62,938 nucleotides of DNA from Paracoccaceae bacterium (GCA_024742705.1 JANSXZ010000022.1:1-62938), one strand, 5' to 3'. Shown: positions 46,483 through 55,062, numbered from the stretch's first letter. Program-made: numbers and translations. The notes: a model not told the origin generated them from the sequence alone.

Positions 46483-46514
46483 TTGACCGGAAATACTTTA
46501 CGAAATACGAAATC
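46483..46514. promoter_or_regulatory. Divergent carnitine promoter region with GAAATAC repeats
   Basis: A TTGACC hexamer at 46483-46488 faces the regulator gene. It is followed by GAAATAC at 46490, GAAATAC at 46502 and GAAATC at 46509, all in the same orientation. In the other direction a TTGATT hexamer can serve cdhC. The repeats suit binding by an AraC-type protein. Confidence 0.5.
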
Positions 46515-46519
46515 AATTG

Positions 46520-47536
46520 ATGAAATCCGAAAAAACGATCCTGTCGCCTGCCACCGGGCCACTGCGCGTCGGCGTTCTGGTGCTCGACGCCTGCAACACC
46601 CTGTCCTTCGCCGCAGCACTGGACCCGCTGCGCGCCGCGAACCGGCTCGCGGGACGCGAGGTTTTCGAATGGCGCTACGTCACCGCCTCGGCGCAACCCG
46701 CACGCCTGACCAGCGGAATCGCCGTGCCCGGCACGCCCCTGGCGCGACTCGACGGATGCGACCTGCTGATCGTGGTGGCCGGCTTCGATCTGGAACGCCA
46801 CGCCACGGCGGCCCTGCGCGCCGGTCTGCGGCGCATCGCAGCCGACGGCGCAACACTGGCGGGCGTCGATGGCGGCCCCTGGCTGCTGGCCCGCGCCGGG
46901 CTGCTGGATGGGCATGCCGCCACCACCCACTGGGAAGATCTCGAAACCTTCGCGCGCACCTTCCCGCTCGTCGATACCGTCGCCGACCGGTTCCGCATCA
47001 GCGGCAACCGGATGACATCGGGCGGCGCCATGCCCGCCGTCGACATGATGCTGCACCTGATCGGCTGCCGGCACGGCGCCGCGCTGGCACGCCGGGTGGC
47101 CGCGATCTTCATCCACGACAGCCCCGCCGAACCCGCCCGCGCCCAAAGCCGCGCGGGCCCCGAACCGCGCCACAGCCGCCTGACCGCCCGCGCCAGCGCA
47201 CTGATGGAGCAATCGCTCGACGCACCCCTGCCGATCCCCGAAATCGCTCGCCGCATCGGCACCAGCGCGCGCGCGCTGGAGCTTCAGTTCCGCGCCCGCC
47301 TCGGCACCACCCCACAGGCCCACGCCCTGCGCCTGCGCCTCGACGAAGCGCGCCGCCAGGTGCTGTTGGGCACCGCACCGCTGCACGACGTGGCGCTCGC
47401 CACCGGCTTTGCCTCGCAATCCAGTTTCGCGCGCGCCTTTCGCCAGGCCTTCGGCACCTCGGCCCGCGCATTGCGCCACAATCCCGATGCAGCCGCGCCT
47501 GCCCCGCAGACGCCCCCGCTTCATCTTGCCAGATAA
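46520..47536 (+). CDS. GlxA-family AraC-type regulator (carnitine regulator, CdhR-like)
   Basis: Protein of 338 residues with a DJ-1/PfpI-like N-terminal domain (VGVLVLDACNTLSFAAALDP to about 190) and two C-terminal AraC helix-turn-helix units (IPEIARRIGTSARALELQF and LHDVALATGFASQSSFARAF). GlxA-type relatives (CdhR, GbdR) sense carnitine or betaine and activate their catabolic operons. ATG 46520 lacks a clear ribosome-binding site; a TTG directly precedes it. The last codons (HLAR) lie inside a copy of the 3'-end repeat. Confidence 0.88.
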   Translation: MKSEKTILSPATGPLRVGVLVLDACNTLSFAAALDPLRAANRLAGREVFEWRYVTASAQPARLTSGIAVPGTPLARLDGCDLLIVVAGFDLERHATAALRAGLRRIAADGATLAGVDGGPWLLARAGLLDGHAATTHWEDLETFARTFPLVDTVADRFRISGNRMTSGGAMPAVDMMLHLIGCRHGAALARRVAAIFIHDSPAEPARAQSRAGPEPRHSRLTARASALMEQSLDAPLPIPEIARRIGTSARALELQFRARLGTTPQAHALRLRLDEARRQVLLGTAPLHDVALATGFASQSSFARAFRQAFGTSARALRHNPDAAAPAPQTPPLHLAR

Positions 47537-47557
47537 ACTCCCGCCGGAGGCTCCGGC
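47521..47557 (-). repeat. 3'-end repeat, copy 7, overlapping the end of cdhR
   Basis: On the minus strand, 11 nt after the aldo/keto reductase stop, the palindrome GCCGGAG-C-CTCCGGC (47557-47543) leads into CCTCCGGCGGGAGTTTAT and CTGGCAAGATGA (to 47521). It is the most divergent copy. It supplies the last four codons and stop of the opposite-strand regulator gene. Confidence 0.65.
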
Positions 47558-47568
47558 GCCCGCCACGC

Positions 47569-48618
47569 TCAGAACGGCATGGGATGGGCGCGATGCGCCT
47601 CGGTTATCTCCATCAGCACCGCCTCCGGCAACACCACCTCGGTCGATCCCAATGCCCGGTCCAGTTGCTCGGGCGTGGTCGCGCCGAAAATCGCCGAACA
47701 CATGAACGGCCGCGTGCGGCACCAGGCCAACGCCAGGTGCACCGGGTCGATCTCGTGGCGCCTTGCAATCTCAAGATAGGCGGCCACCGCCTCGAAGGCA
47801 CGCGCGGTCCTGCGTCCGCCCAGATCCGGGTTCAGCGACATACGCGAGGCGGCGGGCACGGCGGCGTCCTGATACTTGCCGGTCAGCAGCCCGGCCGCAA
47901 GCGGCGAAAACGCGATCAGGCCCACGTCTTCGCGCAGGCTCAGTTCTGCCATGTCGGTATCGTAAAGCCGGCACAACAGCGAATACTCGTTCTGCATCGT
48001 GGCCACGCGCGGCCCGCCTGTCGCCTGCGCCAGGCGCAACCATTGCGCCGTGCCCCAGGCACTTTCGTTCGACAATCCGAAATGCCGGATGGTGCCGCGC
48101 TCGACCTCGCGTTGCAGCGCCACCAGACATTCCTCCATATTGTCCAGCACCGCGGCCGTGGCATCGCCGCCGGAAGGATCGTAGGTCCAGTTCTGGCGAA
48201 ACATGTAGCTGCCGCGGTTGGGCCAGTGAAACTGGTAGAGATCGATATGGTCGGTCTGAAGCCGGCGCAGCGATCCCTCGATCGCCTGCGGAATGCTTTC
48301 GGCGGTGATCGGCGCACCGTCGCGCGCGGCCTTCATGCCGGCTCCGGAATGTTTGGTCGCCAGGACATAGGCATCGCGCCGCGCGCGGTTCGCGGCATTC
48401 CAGGTGCCGATGATTTCCTCGGTGCGGCCCGTGGTCTCGGCGCGCATCGGGTTGACCGGATACATCTCGGCCGTATCGATGAAATTGATCCCGGCGGCCA
48501 GCGCCCGGTCGATCTGGGCATGGCCCTCGGCCTCGGTGTTCTGCGTGCCCCAGGTCATCGAACCCAGGCACAATTCGGACACTTCGATGCCGCTGCGTCC
48601 CATCGGTTTCATCTGCAT
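47569..48618 (-). CDS. Aldo/keto reductase (Tas-like)
   Basis: NADP(H)-dependent (beta/alpha)8 enzyme of 349 residues. Catalytic blocks are GINFIDTAEMYPVNP (Asp and Tyr), VLATKHSG (Lys) and DLYQFHWPNR (His). The length and insertions match the Tas/YajO group. AAGGAGA precedes ATG 48618. It stands alone, convergent with the carnitine regulator; a metabolic link to carnitine is not indicated. Confidence 0.9.
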   Translation of the reverse strand: MQMKPMGRSGIEVSELCLGSMTWGTQNTEAEGHAQIDRALAAGINFIDTAEMYPVNPMRAETTGRTEEIIGTWNAANRARRDAYVLATKHSGAGMKAARDGAPITAESIPQAIEGSLRRLQTDHIDLYQFHWPNRGSYMFRQNWTYDPSGGDATAAVLDNMEECLVALQREVERGTIRHFGLSNESAWGTAQWLRLAQATGGPRVATMQNEYSLLCRLYDTDMAELSLREDVGLIAFSPLAAGLLTGKYQDAAVPAASRMSLNPDLGGRRTARAFEAVAAYLEIARRHEIDPVHLALAWCRTRPFMCSAIFGATTPEQLDRALGSTEVVLPEAVLMEITEAHRAHPMPF

Positions 48619-48803
48619 TCTGGTCTCCTTGTTTTTCGCCCAGAGGCATAGAACGCCGCGCGGGCATCCGCAAACGCCAAAACCCAACCGCCACCGCCCC
48701 GCCCGGACCTGCCCAACACCGGACAGCGGCGGATTTGACTGCGCCGGGCCAAGCGTTTAACCCCGGTCCGAAGGGACAGACGCAAAAGGGAACCGCCGCC
48801 GCC

Positions 48804-49679
48804 ATGCAGATCGTCTTTCACGCCGGGGCGCATTTCACCGACAACGACAGGGTGATGAAATGCCTGCTGCGCAACAAACCCGATTTCGCCACCCGCGGCG
48901 TGGCGGTGCCCGGTCCGGGGCGCTACCGCAAGCTGTTGCGCGACGTGATGTCGGCGATGCGCAAGGCCGAACCGCGCGACGACGCGCGCGAGGTGCTGAT
49001 GGACGCGCTTCTCGACGATGCCCAGGCCGACAGGATGATCCTTTCAAGCGCGCATTTCCTGGGCGTCCCGGCGGCGGGGCTGCGCAAGAACCTGCTCTAT
49101 CCGGTGGCGGGCCAGCGCATGGCCCATCTGCGCGCGCTCTTCGCCGAAGACACACCCGAGATGTTCCTCGCGATCCGCAATCCCGCCACCCTTTTGCCGG
49201 CGGTCTTCAAGGACGCGACGGCCGATGAAATCGCCCGAGCGCTGGACGGGGCCGACCCGGCCGAACTCATGTGGTCCGAGATGATCGGCCGCATCCGCCT
49301 TTCGGTGCCCGACATGCCGATCACCGTCTGGTGCTACGAGGACACGCCGCTGATCTGGGCGCAGATCATCCGCGAGATCGCCGATCTGCCGGCGGGCGAA
49401 AAGATCGTCGGCGGCTTCGACCTGCTGCAAGACATCATGAGTGCGGAAGGCATGCGCCGGTTCCGTGGCTATCTCAAACGCTACCCAGTGATGACCGAGG
49501 CGCAGAAACGGCGCGTGATCTTGGCCCTTCTCGACAAGTTCGCCCTGCCCGACGCGCTGGAGGAAGAGCTGGACCTGACCGGATGGACCGACGATCTGGT
49601 GGACGACATAACCGACACCTACGACGCCGATCTGGAAGCGATCCGCGCGATCCCAGGTGTCGACCTGATCGAACCCTGA
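48804..49679 (+). CDS. Uncharacterised protein with sulfotransferase-like N-terminus
   Basis: Cytoplasmic protein of 291 residues. The start MQIVFHAGAHFTDNDRVMKC has the pattern of a PAPS-type P-loop, as in bacterial sulfotransferase-like proteins (HxGAHxT), although the canonical Lys is replaced by Phe. MFLAIRNPATLLPAVFKD resembles the 3'-phosphate region (RNP). The C-terminus is acidic. AGGGA lies before the ATG at 48804; the frame is open from 48735. It is alone, convergent with gapR. The 185-bp gap before it holds nothing else I can identify. Confidence 0.65.
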   Translation: MQIVFHAGAHFTDNDRVMKCLLRNKPDFATRGVAVPGPGRYRKLLRDVMSAMRKAEPRDDAREVLMDALLDDAQADRMILSSAHFLGVPAAGLRKNLLYPVAGQRMAHLRALFAEDTPEMFLAIRNPATLLPAVFKDATADEIARALDGADPAELMWSEMIGRIRLSVPDMPITVWCYEDTPLIWAQIIREIADLPAGEKIVGGFDLLQDIMSAEGMRRFRGYLKRYPVMTEAQKRRVILALLDKFALPDALEEELDLTGWTDDLVDDITDTYDADLEAIRAIPGVDLIEP

Positions 49680-49749
49680 TCCAGCCGGCGCCGGCCGGCA
49701 CCGGCCGCGACCGCGCGGCGCCGCGCCATCGCGGCCCCCGGCGGTCGCG

Positions 49750-50010
49750 CTACTGCATGCCCAGCGCTTCCTTGTACATCTCAAGGATCGCCTCTTCCTC
49801 GGCGATGTCGTCCTTGTCGCGCTTGCGCAGCGCGATCACCTTGCGCATCACCTTGGTGTCGTAGCCGCGCCCCTTGGCCTCGGCCATGACCTCTTTCTGC
49901 TGCTCGGCGATATCCTTCTTTTCCGCCTCCAGCCGTTCGATCCGTTCGATGAAGGATCGCAGTTCATCGGCGGTTACGCGGTAGGTCGTGTCGGTCACTT
50001 CGTCGGTCAT
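49750..50010 (-). CDS. gapR: Nucleoid-associated protein GapR (DUF2312)
   Basis: DNA-binding protein of 86 residues. The N-terminal coiled coil ([19 protein letters not shown]) and the [17 protein letters not shown] block are the DUF2312 signatures. The Caulobacter protein clamps overtwisted DNA ahead of replication forks and aids topoisomerases. AGGAGA precedes the ATG. It is divergent from the riboswitch-controlled B12 operon. Confidence 0.95.
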   Translation of the reverse strand: MTDEVTDTTYRVTADELRSFIERIERLEAEKKDIAEQQKEVMAEAKGRGYDTKVMRKVIALRKRDKDDIAEEEAILEMYKEALGMQ

Positions 50011-50104
50011 GGCGGTCTCCTGGGCTGCTCTCAGGCGCGCTTGATAGAACCCCGTCCGACCTGTCGCAAGACGCGAATGGCACCGCACCGGTCGCATTGG
50101 CCGC

Positions 50105-50133
50105 TTGCACGAATCCGGCGAAGGGCGTAACCC
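50105..50133 (+). promoter_or_regulatory. Candidate promoter of the cobalamin operon
   Basis: TTGCAC (50105-50110), a 17-nt spacer and TAACCC (50128-50133) lie just before the riboswitch. The -35 is a good match and the -10 weak; the position would start transcription near the aptamer's 5' edge. Confidence 0.35.
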
Positions 50134-50138
50134 AAACA

Positions 50139-50320
50139 GGCTTTGGTTCGGCGGGTGACACCGTCGTTAAAGGGAACGCGGTCCGAAAGCCCCGGCTTTC
50201 CATTCCGCGACTGCCCCCGCAACTGTAGGCGGCGAGCGCGGTCAGACAATGCCACTGAAACCCCCCGCGGTTTCGGGAAGGCCTGGCCAGCGTGCGGACC
50301 CGCAAGTCAGGAGACCTGCC
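50139..50320 (+). ncRNA. Cobalamin (B12) riboswitch aptamer
   Basis: All main conserved blocks are present in order: GTTAAAGGGAA near 50166, GACTGCCCCCGCAACTGTA at 50209-50227, the B12 box GCCACTG at 50251, GGGAAGG at 50275, and CAAGTCAGGAGACCTGCC at 50303-50320. Coenzyme B12 binding should lower expression of the downstream TonB receptor and transport genes. The 141 nt between the aptamer and the start of btuB hold the expression platform. Confidence 0.95.
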
Positions 50321-50400
50321 AAGGCGTTCACCTTCACCCGGCGCGGGGCGCGCGGGGTCGGGCGGCATCGACCGCAATGGTGGCACTCCTCACCGTTTGC

Positions 50401-50455
50401 GGAAGGCGATGTCCTTTCCAGACACCCAAACACTGTCGCGGATCCCGGAAAGGAC
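50401..50455 (+). promoter_or_regulatory. Candidate expression platform: ribosome-binding-site sequestering helix
   Basis: GTCCTTTCC (50411-50419) is the exact complement of GGAAAGGAC (50447-50455), which contains the ribosome-binding site of btuB (7 nt before TTG 50462). GGAAGG at 50401-50406 can instead pair with CCTTTCC (50413-50419, one bulged T), which would free the site. The two helices exclude each other. Confidence 0.6.
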
Positions 50456-50461
50456 CACATC

Positions 50462-52330
50462 TTGACACATCGTATCGCGACCTCCCCGCTTTTGGCCGCT
50501 GTCGCCGCCACGGCCACAAGCATCACCGCATTCACCCCCGCCGCGCGCGCGCAGGAGGCGTTCGACCTGGGCCAGATCACCGTCTTTGCCAACCAGGCCG
50601 AGGCGGTCACCGATCTGGCGCGCACCGGCACCACGACCGAGGTGATCACCGCCGATGATCTGGCGCAGTCCGGTTCGGCGAAGCTGGCGGATGTGATCGC
50701 CGATCTGCCCGGCGTATCGGTCAGCGCCAACGGCGGGCTGGGCGCCAACACCGCGCTGCGGGTGCGCGGCCTCGATGGCAAATACATCGCGGTGCGCATC
50801 GACGGCATCGACGTCAGCGATCCGTCCTCGACGCAGGTTCAGTTCGACTGGGGCCTGCTGAGCACCGAAGGCGTCAGCCGGATCGAATTGCTCAAGGGGT
50901 CGCAATCGGCGGTTTTCGGGTCCGAGGCGATCGGCGGCGTCATCAACATCACCACCGCACGCGCCGGCCAGCCGGGCAATTCCGCCACGGTTACCGGCGA
51001 AGCCGGCAGCTTCGGCACCTACCGCGCCGGCCTGTCGGCCGAGACGCGCAGCGAAACCGGCGGGCTGGCCTTCAGCCTGAACCGTGTCGAAACCGACGGG
51101 TTCTCGGCCCGCGACGGTGCGGCCAACACCGAGGCGGACGGGTTCCGCGCCACCCAGCTGACATTTTCGGCGGATGTGGCGGCCACCGATCTGCTGACCC
51201 TGGGCATTTCCGGCTATGCGCTGAACGGCGACGGCAGCTTTGACGAATTCGGCGGTGACGGCGCCCCGCCCTTCGACGAATTCAACAGCGTCGAAACCCG
51301 CGCGCTGCGGATCTTCGCCGATCTTGATCTTGGTTCGGTCCAGCACGGCGTCGCCGCCAGCTACTATACCAACGACCGCCTCAGCAGTTCGAACGGTTTC
51401 GCCACGGTGTTCGACGGCACACGCCGCACGTTCGAATACAAGGGCAGCTATGCCGCCTCGGACGCGGTCAGCTACGGGTTCGGCGCCGATCTGACGCGCG
51501 AAACCTATGACAGCGGCGCAGACAGCGGCACCGAGGACGTATCCGGGATCTTTGGCGAGGTGCTGTACGCGCCCGATGCCGATCTGGATCTGGCGCTGTC
51601 GCTGCGGTACGACGATCATTCGGCGTTCGGCGGCAACCTGTCGGGCCGCGCCGCCCTGGCCTACCGCATGGGCGCCGGAACGGTGCTGCGCGGGGTCGCC
51701 TCCACCGGGTTCCGCGCGCCGTCGCTTTACGAGCTGAACAACACGCTCTACGGCAACGCAGCCCTGCAACCCGAGGAAAGCCGCAACTTCGAACTGGGGA
51801 TCGAACACGACTATGCCAGCGGCGCGAACGTGCGGGCCACCGCCTTCTACACCGAAATCGACAACCTGATCCAGTTCGTCACCCTCACGTCCTTTCCGCT
51901 GCCCTTCACCGGGCAATACCGGCAGGTGCCCGGCACATCGACCAGCAAGGGCATCGAGCTTTCGGGCGAATGGGCGTTGCGCGACGGGCTGCGGCTGTTC
52001 GGTTCGTACACCTACACCGACGCCCGCGACGCCACCGGCGCACCGCTGCTGCGGGTGCCAGGCCATGATCTGGTGCTGGGGATGGCGGCCGATATGGGCC
52101 GCGCGCTGAGCGGCCGGATCACGCTGAACCGCATTGCCGACAGGCCCGCCGAATTCGGCGTGGCCATGCCCGATTACACGGTGGTGAACGCCGGGCTGGG
52201 CTATGACATCACCGACGACGCCCAGGTCTACCTGCGCATCGAAAACCTGCTGGACGAGGATTACCAGACCTCCAGCGGCTTCTCGACCGCCGGGCGGGCG
52301 GTCTATCTGGGTGTCCGGGCCACGTTCTGA
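50462..52330 (+). CDS. btuB: TonB-dependent cobalamin receptor BtuB
   Basis: Outer-membrane receptor of 622 residues. A signal peptide (about 1-29, ending AARAQ) is followed by a TonB-box-like stretch ITVFANQ. The plug domain (about 45-160) carries DLPGVSVSANGG and VSRIELLKGSQSAVFGSEAI, and a 22-strand-type barrel ends in the terminal Phe (YLGVRATF). The start is a TTG with GGAAAGGA 7 nt upstream; the in-frame region before it is the riboswitch leader. First gene of the B12 operon. Confidence 0.93.
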   Translation: MTHRIATSPLLAAVAATATSITAFTPAARAQEAFDLGQITVFANQAEAVTDLARTGTTTEVITADDLAQSGSAKLADVIADLPGVSVSANGGLGANTALRVRGLDGKYIAVRIDGIDVSDPSSTQVQFDWGLLSTEGVSRIELLKGSQSAVFGSEAIGGVINITTARAGQPGNSATVTGEAGSFGTYRAGLSAETRSETGGLAFSLNRVETDGFSARDGAANTEADGFRATQLTFSADVAATDLLTLGISGYALNGDGSFDEFGGDGAPPFDEFNSVETRALRIFADLDLGSVQHGVAASYYTNDRLSSSNGFATVFDGTRRTFEYKGSYAASDAVSYGFGADLTRETYDSGADSGTEDVSGIFGEVLYAPDADLDLALSLRYDDHSAFGGNLSGRAALAYRMGAGTVLRGVASTGFRAPSLYELNNTLYGNAALQPEESRNFELGIEHDYASGANVRATAFYTEIDNLIQFVTLTSFPLPFTGQYRQVPGTSTSKGIELSGEWALRDGLRLFGSYTYTDARDATGAPLLRVPGHDLVLGMAADMGRALSGRITLNRIADRPAEFGVAMPDYTVVNAGLGYDITDDAQVYLRIENLLDEDYQTSSGFSTAGRAVYLGVRATF

Positions 52331-52356
52331 GCGACAGGGCCGAAGGGGAACGCGCG

Positions 52357-53208
52357 ATGGCAACTTGGCTGAAACAGGCGGCGGCGGGCATGGCATTCGC
52401 TCTGGCCGCGCTGCTGGCCGGCCCCGCCGCCGCGCAAGCCGACGACGGGCCGCGGCGCGTCGTCTCGATCAACCTGTGCACCGATCAACTGGCGCTGCTG
52501 CTGGCGGCGCCGGGGCAGCTGGTGTCGGTGTCGCGTCTGGCGCATGATCCGCAGAGTTCCGCGCTGCATGCGCGGGCGCGCGCCCTGCCGGTGAACGGAT
52601 CGGGCGCCGAAGAGGTTTACCTGCTCGCTCCCGATCTGGTTCTGGCCGGCACCTTCACCGCCGCCAGCACGGTGCAGATGCTGCGCGATCTCGGCATTCC
52701 GGTGGCGCTGTTCGCCCCCGCCACCAGTCTGGCGGACATTCCCGCGCGGCTGCGCCAGATGGGTGCGGCACTGGGCCGCGAGGCCGAGGCCGAGGCCCGC
52801 GTCGCGGCCTTTCACGACGGGTTGGCGGCGTTGCCGACGGCGCCCGACCCGCGCCCGCGTGCGGCGCTCTACTATGTCAACAGCTACACCTCCGGCGACC
52901 GGACGCTGGCCGGCGACATCCTGACAGCCGCCGGTTTCGTCAACGTCGCGGGCGAGGCCGGGCTTGAACACGGCGGCACGCTGCCGCTGGAACGCCTGAT
53001 CATGCTGGCACCGGATGTGATCGTGCGCGGGCGTGACTACCCCGGCCAGTCGCGCGCCGAAGATGTGCTGAACCATCCCGCGCTGCGCCGGCTGGCCGGC
53101 AGCCGGCTGGTGGGCGAACTGACCGACCGCGACTGGATCTGCGGCACGCCGCAGGTTCTCGCGGCGGTGCGCGCGATGACGGCCCTGCGGATGGAGCAGG
53201 CGCGATGA
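52357..53208 (+). CDS. btuF: Periplasmic cobalamin-binding protein BtuF
   Basis: Substrate-binding protein of 283 residues with a signal peptide (cleavage after about AAAQA, residue 28) and the class III binding-protein fold: RVVSINLCTDQLALLL at the N-lobe and EEVYLLAPDLVLAG. It passes corrinoids to BtuCD in the inner membrane. It starts 26 bp after btuB and its stop overlaps btuC by 4 nt. Confidence 0.88.
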   Translation: MATWLKQAAAGMAFALAALLAGPAAAQADDGPRRVVSINLCTDQLALLLAAPGQLVSVSRLAHDPQSSALHARARALPVNGSGAEEVYLLAPDLVLAGTFTAASTVQMLRDLGIPVALFAPATSLADIPARLRQMGAALGREAEAEARVAAFHDGLAALPTAPDPRPRAALYYVNSYTSGDRTLAGDILTAAGFVNVAGEAGLEHGGTLPLERLIMLAPDVIVRGRDYPGQSRAEDVLNHPALRRLAGSRLVGELTDRDWICGTPQVLAAVRAMTALRMEQAR

Positions 53209-54185
53209 AACTGTTGCTGGGGCTCGGCGCGCTCTGCGCAGCGCTTTTCGTTGCGGCGTTGCTCAGCGGTCAGGCCGATGCCGGCGCGGCGCGCAGCCTG
53301 GCCGCGCTGCTGGCCGGCGACGGCACGCCGCTTTCGGTGGTGATGCGCGAAATCAGGCTGCCGCGCGCAATCCTGGCAGCGATGATCGGCGCCTCGCTGG
53401 GGCTGGCGGGGGCGGCGATGCAGGGATATCTGCGCAATCCGCTGGCCGAACCGGGGCTGATCGGCGTGTCGGGCGCGGCGGCGCTGGGCGCTGTTCTGGC
53501 GATTCAGAGCGGCCTTGCGCTGCGCCACGCACTGGCCCTGCCGCTCGCGGCGCTGGGCATGGCGCTGGCGGCGGTGCTGCTGATCCTCGCCCTGGCCGGT
53601 CCGCGCGGCTCGTCGATCACGCTGATCCTGGCGGGGATCGCGATTTCCGCACTGGCCTCGGCGCTGACATCGCTGGTGCTGAACCTGTCGCCCAACCCCT
53701 TCGCTGCCGCCGATATCGTGTTCTGGATGATGGGATCTCTGGCCGATCGCTCGTTCGTGCATGTGTGGCTGGCACTGCCCTTCATGGCGGCGGGCTGGCT
53801 GCTGCTGGCCGGCATGGGGCGCGGTCTCGACGCGCTGACGCTGGGCGAAGACACCGCCCGGGCAATGGGCGTGCGGCTGTCGCGGCTGCGGTTGCAACTG
53901 GTGTTCGGCACGGCGGCGGCGGTGGGCGCGGCCACGGCGGTGGCCGGGGCAATCGGCTTTGTCGGCCTTGTGGTGCCGCACCTGTTGCGCCCGCTGGTGG
54001 GCGCACAGCCGTCCCGGCTGTTGCCGGCCTCGGCGCTGGGCGGTGCCGCGCTGGTTCTGGCCGCCGATATCGCGGTGCGCGAGGTGCTGCCGGCACGGGA
54101 TCTGAAACTGGGCGTGGTGATGGCGCTGATCGGCGCGCCGCTGTTCCTGCATCTGATCTACAGAACAAGGGCCGAGATGTCATGA
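53205..54185 (+). CDS. btuC: Cobalamin ABC permease BtuC (FecCD family)
   Basis: Inner-membrane permease of 326 residues with about ten spans. The family blocks RLPRAILAAMIGASLGLAGA, LIGVSGAAALGA and IGFVGLVVPHLLRPLVG (coupling helix region) are visible. Substrate assignment comes from the riboswitch and neighbours. Its stop overlaps the start of a 41-codon ORF that leads to the ATPase gene. Confidence 0.92.
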   Translation: MKLLLGLGALCAALFVAALLSGQADAGAARSLAALLAGDGTPLSVVMREIRLPRAILAAMIGASLGLAGAAMQGYLRNPLAEPGLIGVSGAAALGAVLAIQSGLALRHALALPLAALGMALAAVLLILALAGPRGSSITLILAGIAISALASALTSLVLNLSPNPFAAADIVFWMMGSLADRSFVHVWLALPFMAAGWLLLAGMGRGLDALTLGEDTARAMGVRLSRLRLQLVFGTAAAVGAATAVAGAIGFVGLVVPHLLRPLVGAQPSRLLPASALGGAALVLAADIAVREVLPARDLKLGVVMALIGAPLFLHLIYRTRAEMS

Positions 54186-54307
54186 TGCGCACCCCCGCAG
54201 CCTTCCGCACGCACCGCAATGCGCGCCGCTCGTGGCCCGACCGGCCGGCCGGTGCCCGCGCCGGCGCCGACGTCGGCCCGCGCCTGCCCGCGGCACGCGC
54301 GCCATGA
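54182..54307 (+). CDS. Possible 41-residue linker ORF between btuC and btuD
   Basis: The ATG at 54182 overlaps the btuC stop as ATGA, and the TGA at 54305 overlaps the btuD ATG as ATGA, so ribosomes could pass from btuC to btuD through it. The peptide (start MMRTPAAFRTHRNARRSW) is Arg/Ala/Pro-rich and looks like chance coding of GC-rich DNA. The direct btuC-btuD gap would be 118 bp without a visible ribosome-binding site, which is the argument for coupling. A start at 54185 is also possible. Confidence 0.35.
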   Translation: MMRTPAAFRTHRNARRSWPDRPAGARAGADVGPRLPAARAP

Positions 54308-55062
54308 CACTGTTGTCGCTCCGCGATCTGACGGTCGAACGGGCAAGCCGCCGCACCGTCGACGGAGTGTCTCTCGACATTGCGGCCGGCGAATGCGTCG
54401 GGCTGATCGGCCCCAACGGCGCGGGCAAGACCACGCTGATGCGCGCGGCGCTCGGGCTGCTGGCGCATGGCGGCGTCTCGTCGCTTTCGGCGCTGGCGCC
54501 GAATGCGCGAGCGCGGGCCGCGGCCTGGATGCCGCAAGCGCGCGAAATCGTCTGGCCGGTCACGGTGGAAACGGTCGTCGCGTTGGGCCGCATTCCACAT
54601 CTGCCGCGCGGCGCACGCCCCGCACCCGCCGACCGCGCCGCCATTGATGCCGCCTTGCACCGGATGCAGCTCGACGGGTTCCGCCAGCGCATCGCCACCC
54701 GCCTTTCGGGCGGCGAACAGGCGCGGGTGCTGATCGCGCGGGCGCTGGCCCAGCAGACGCCGCTGTTGCTGGCGGACGAGCCGACGGCCGGACTCGACCC
54801 GGCCAGCCAGATCGCGACGATGCAGGTGTTCTCCGGGCTCGCCAGCGAGGGCCGCGCGGTTCTGGTATCCCTGCACGATCTGGGACTGGCGGCGCGCCAT
54901 TGCACCCGGCTGGTGCTGATGCAGGCCGGACGGGTGGTGGCCGACGGCCCGCCCGCCCGCGTTCTCAGCCCCGAGAACCTGGAACAGGTCTTCGCGGTGC
55001 GCGCCTTCTACCGCGAAACCGAGGACGGGCCAGTGTTCCAGCCGATGGCGGTGACGCCATGA
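54304..55062 (+). CDS. btuD: Cobalamin ABC transporter ATPase BtuD
   Basis: ATPase of 252 residues: Walker [10 protein letters not shown] (near 40), signature LSGGEQARV, Walker B LLLADEPTAGLD, switch His in SLHDLGLAARH. It powers BtuC-mediated uptake. ATG 54304 has no clear ribosome-binding site; the longer open frame to 54232 is Arg-rich and non-coding in character. Its stop overlaps cbiZ by 4 nt. Confidence 0.92.
   Translation: MTLLSLRDLTVERASRRTVDGVSLDIAAGECVGLIGPNGAGKTTLMRAALGLLAHGGVSSLSALAPNARARAAAWMPQAREIVWPVTVETVVALGRIPHLPRGARPAPADRAAIDAALHRMQLDGFRQRIATRLSGGEQARVLIARALAQQTPLLLADEPTAGLDPASQIATMQVFSGLASEGRAVLVSLHDLGLAARHCTRLVLMQAGRVVADGPPARVLSPENLEQVFAVRAFYRETEDGPVFQPMAVTP

Noticed and set aside
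49680..49749. GC-only palindromes (GCGCGGC/GCCGCGC and GCCGG runs) between two convergent genes
   Set aside because: The arms leave almost no loop and are low-complexity; I cannot tell a terminator from base composition here.
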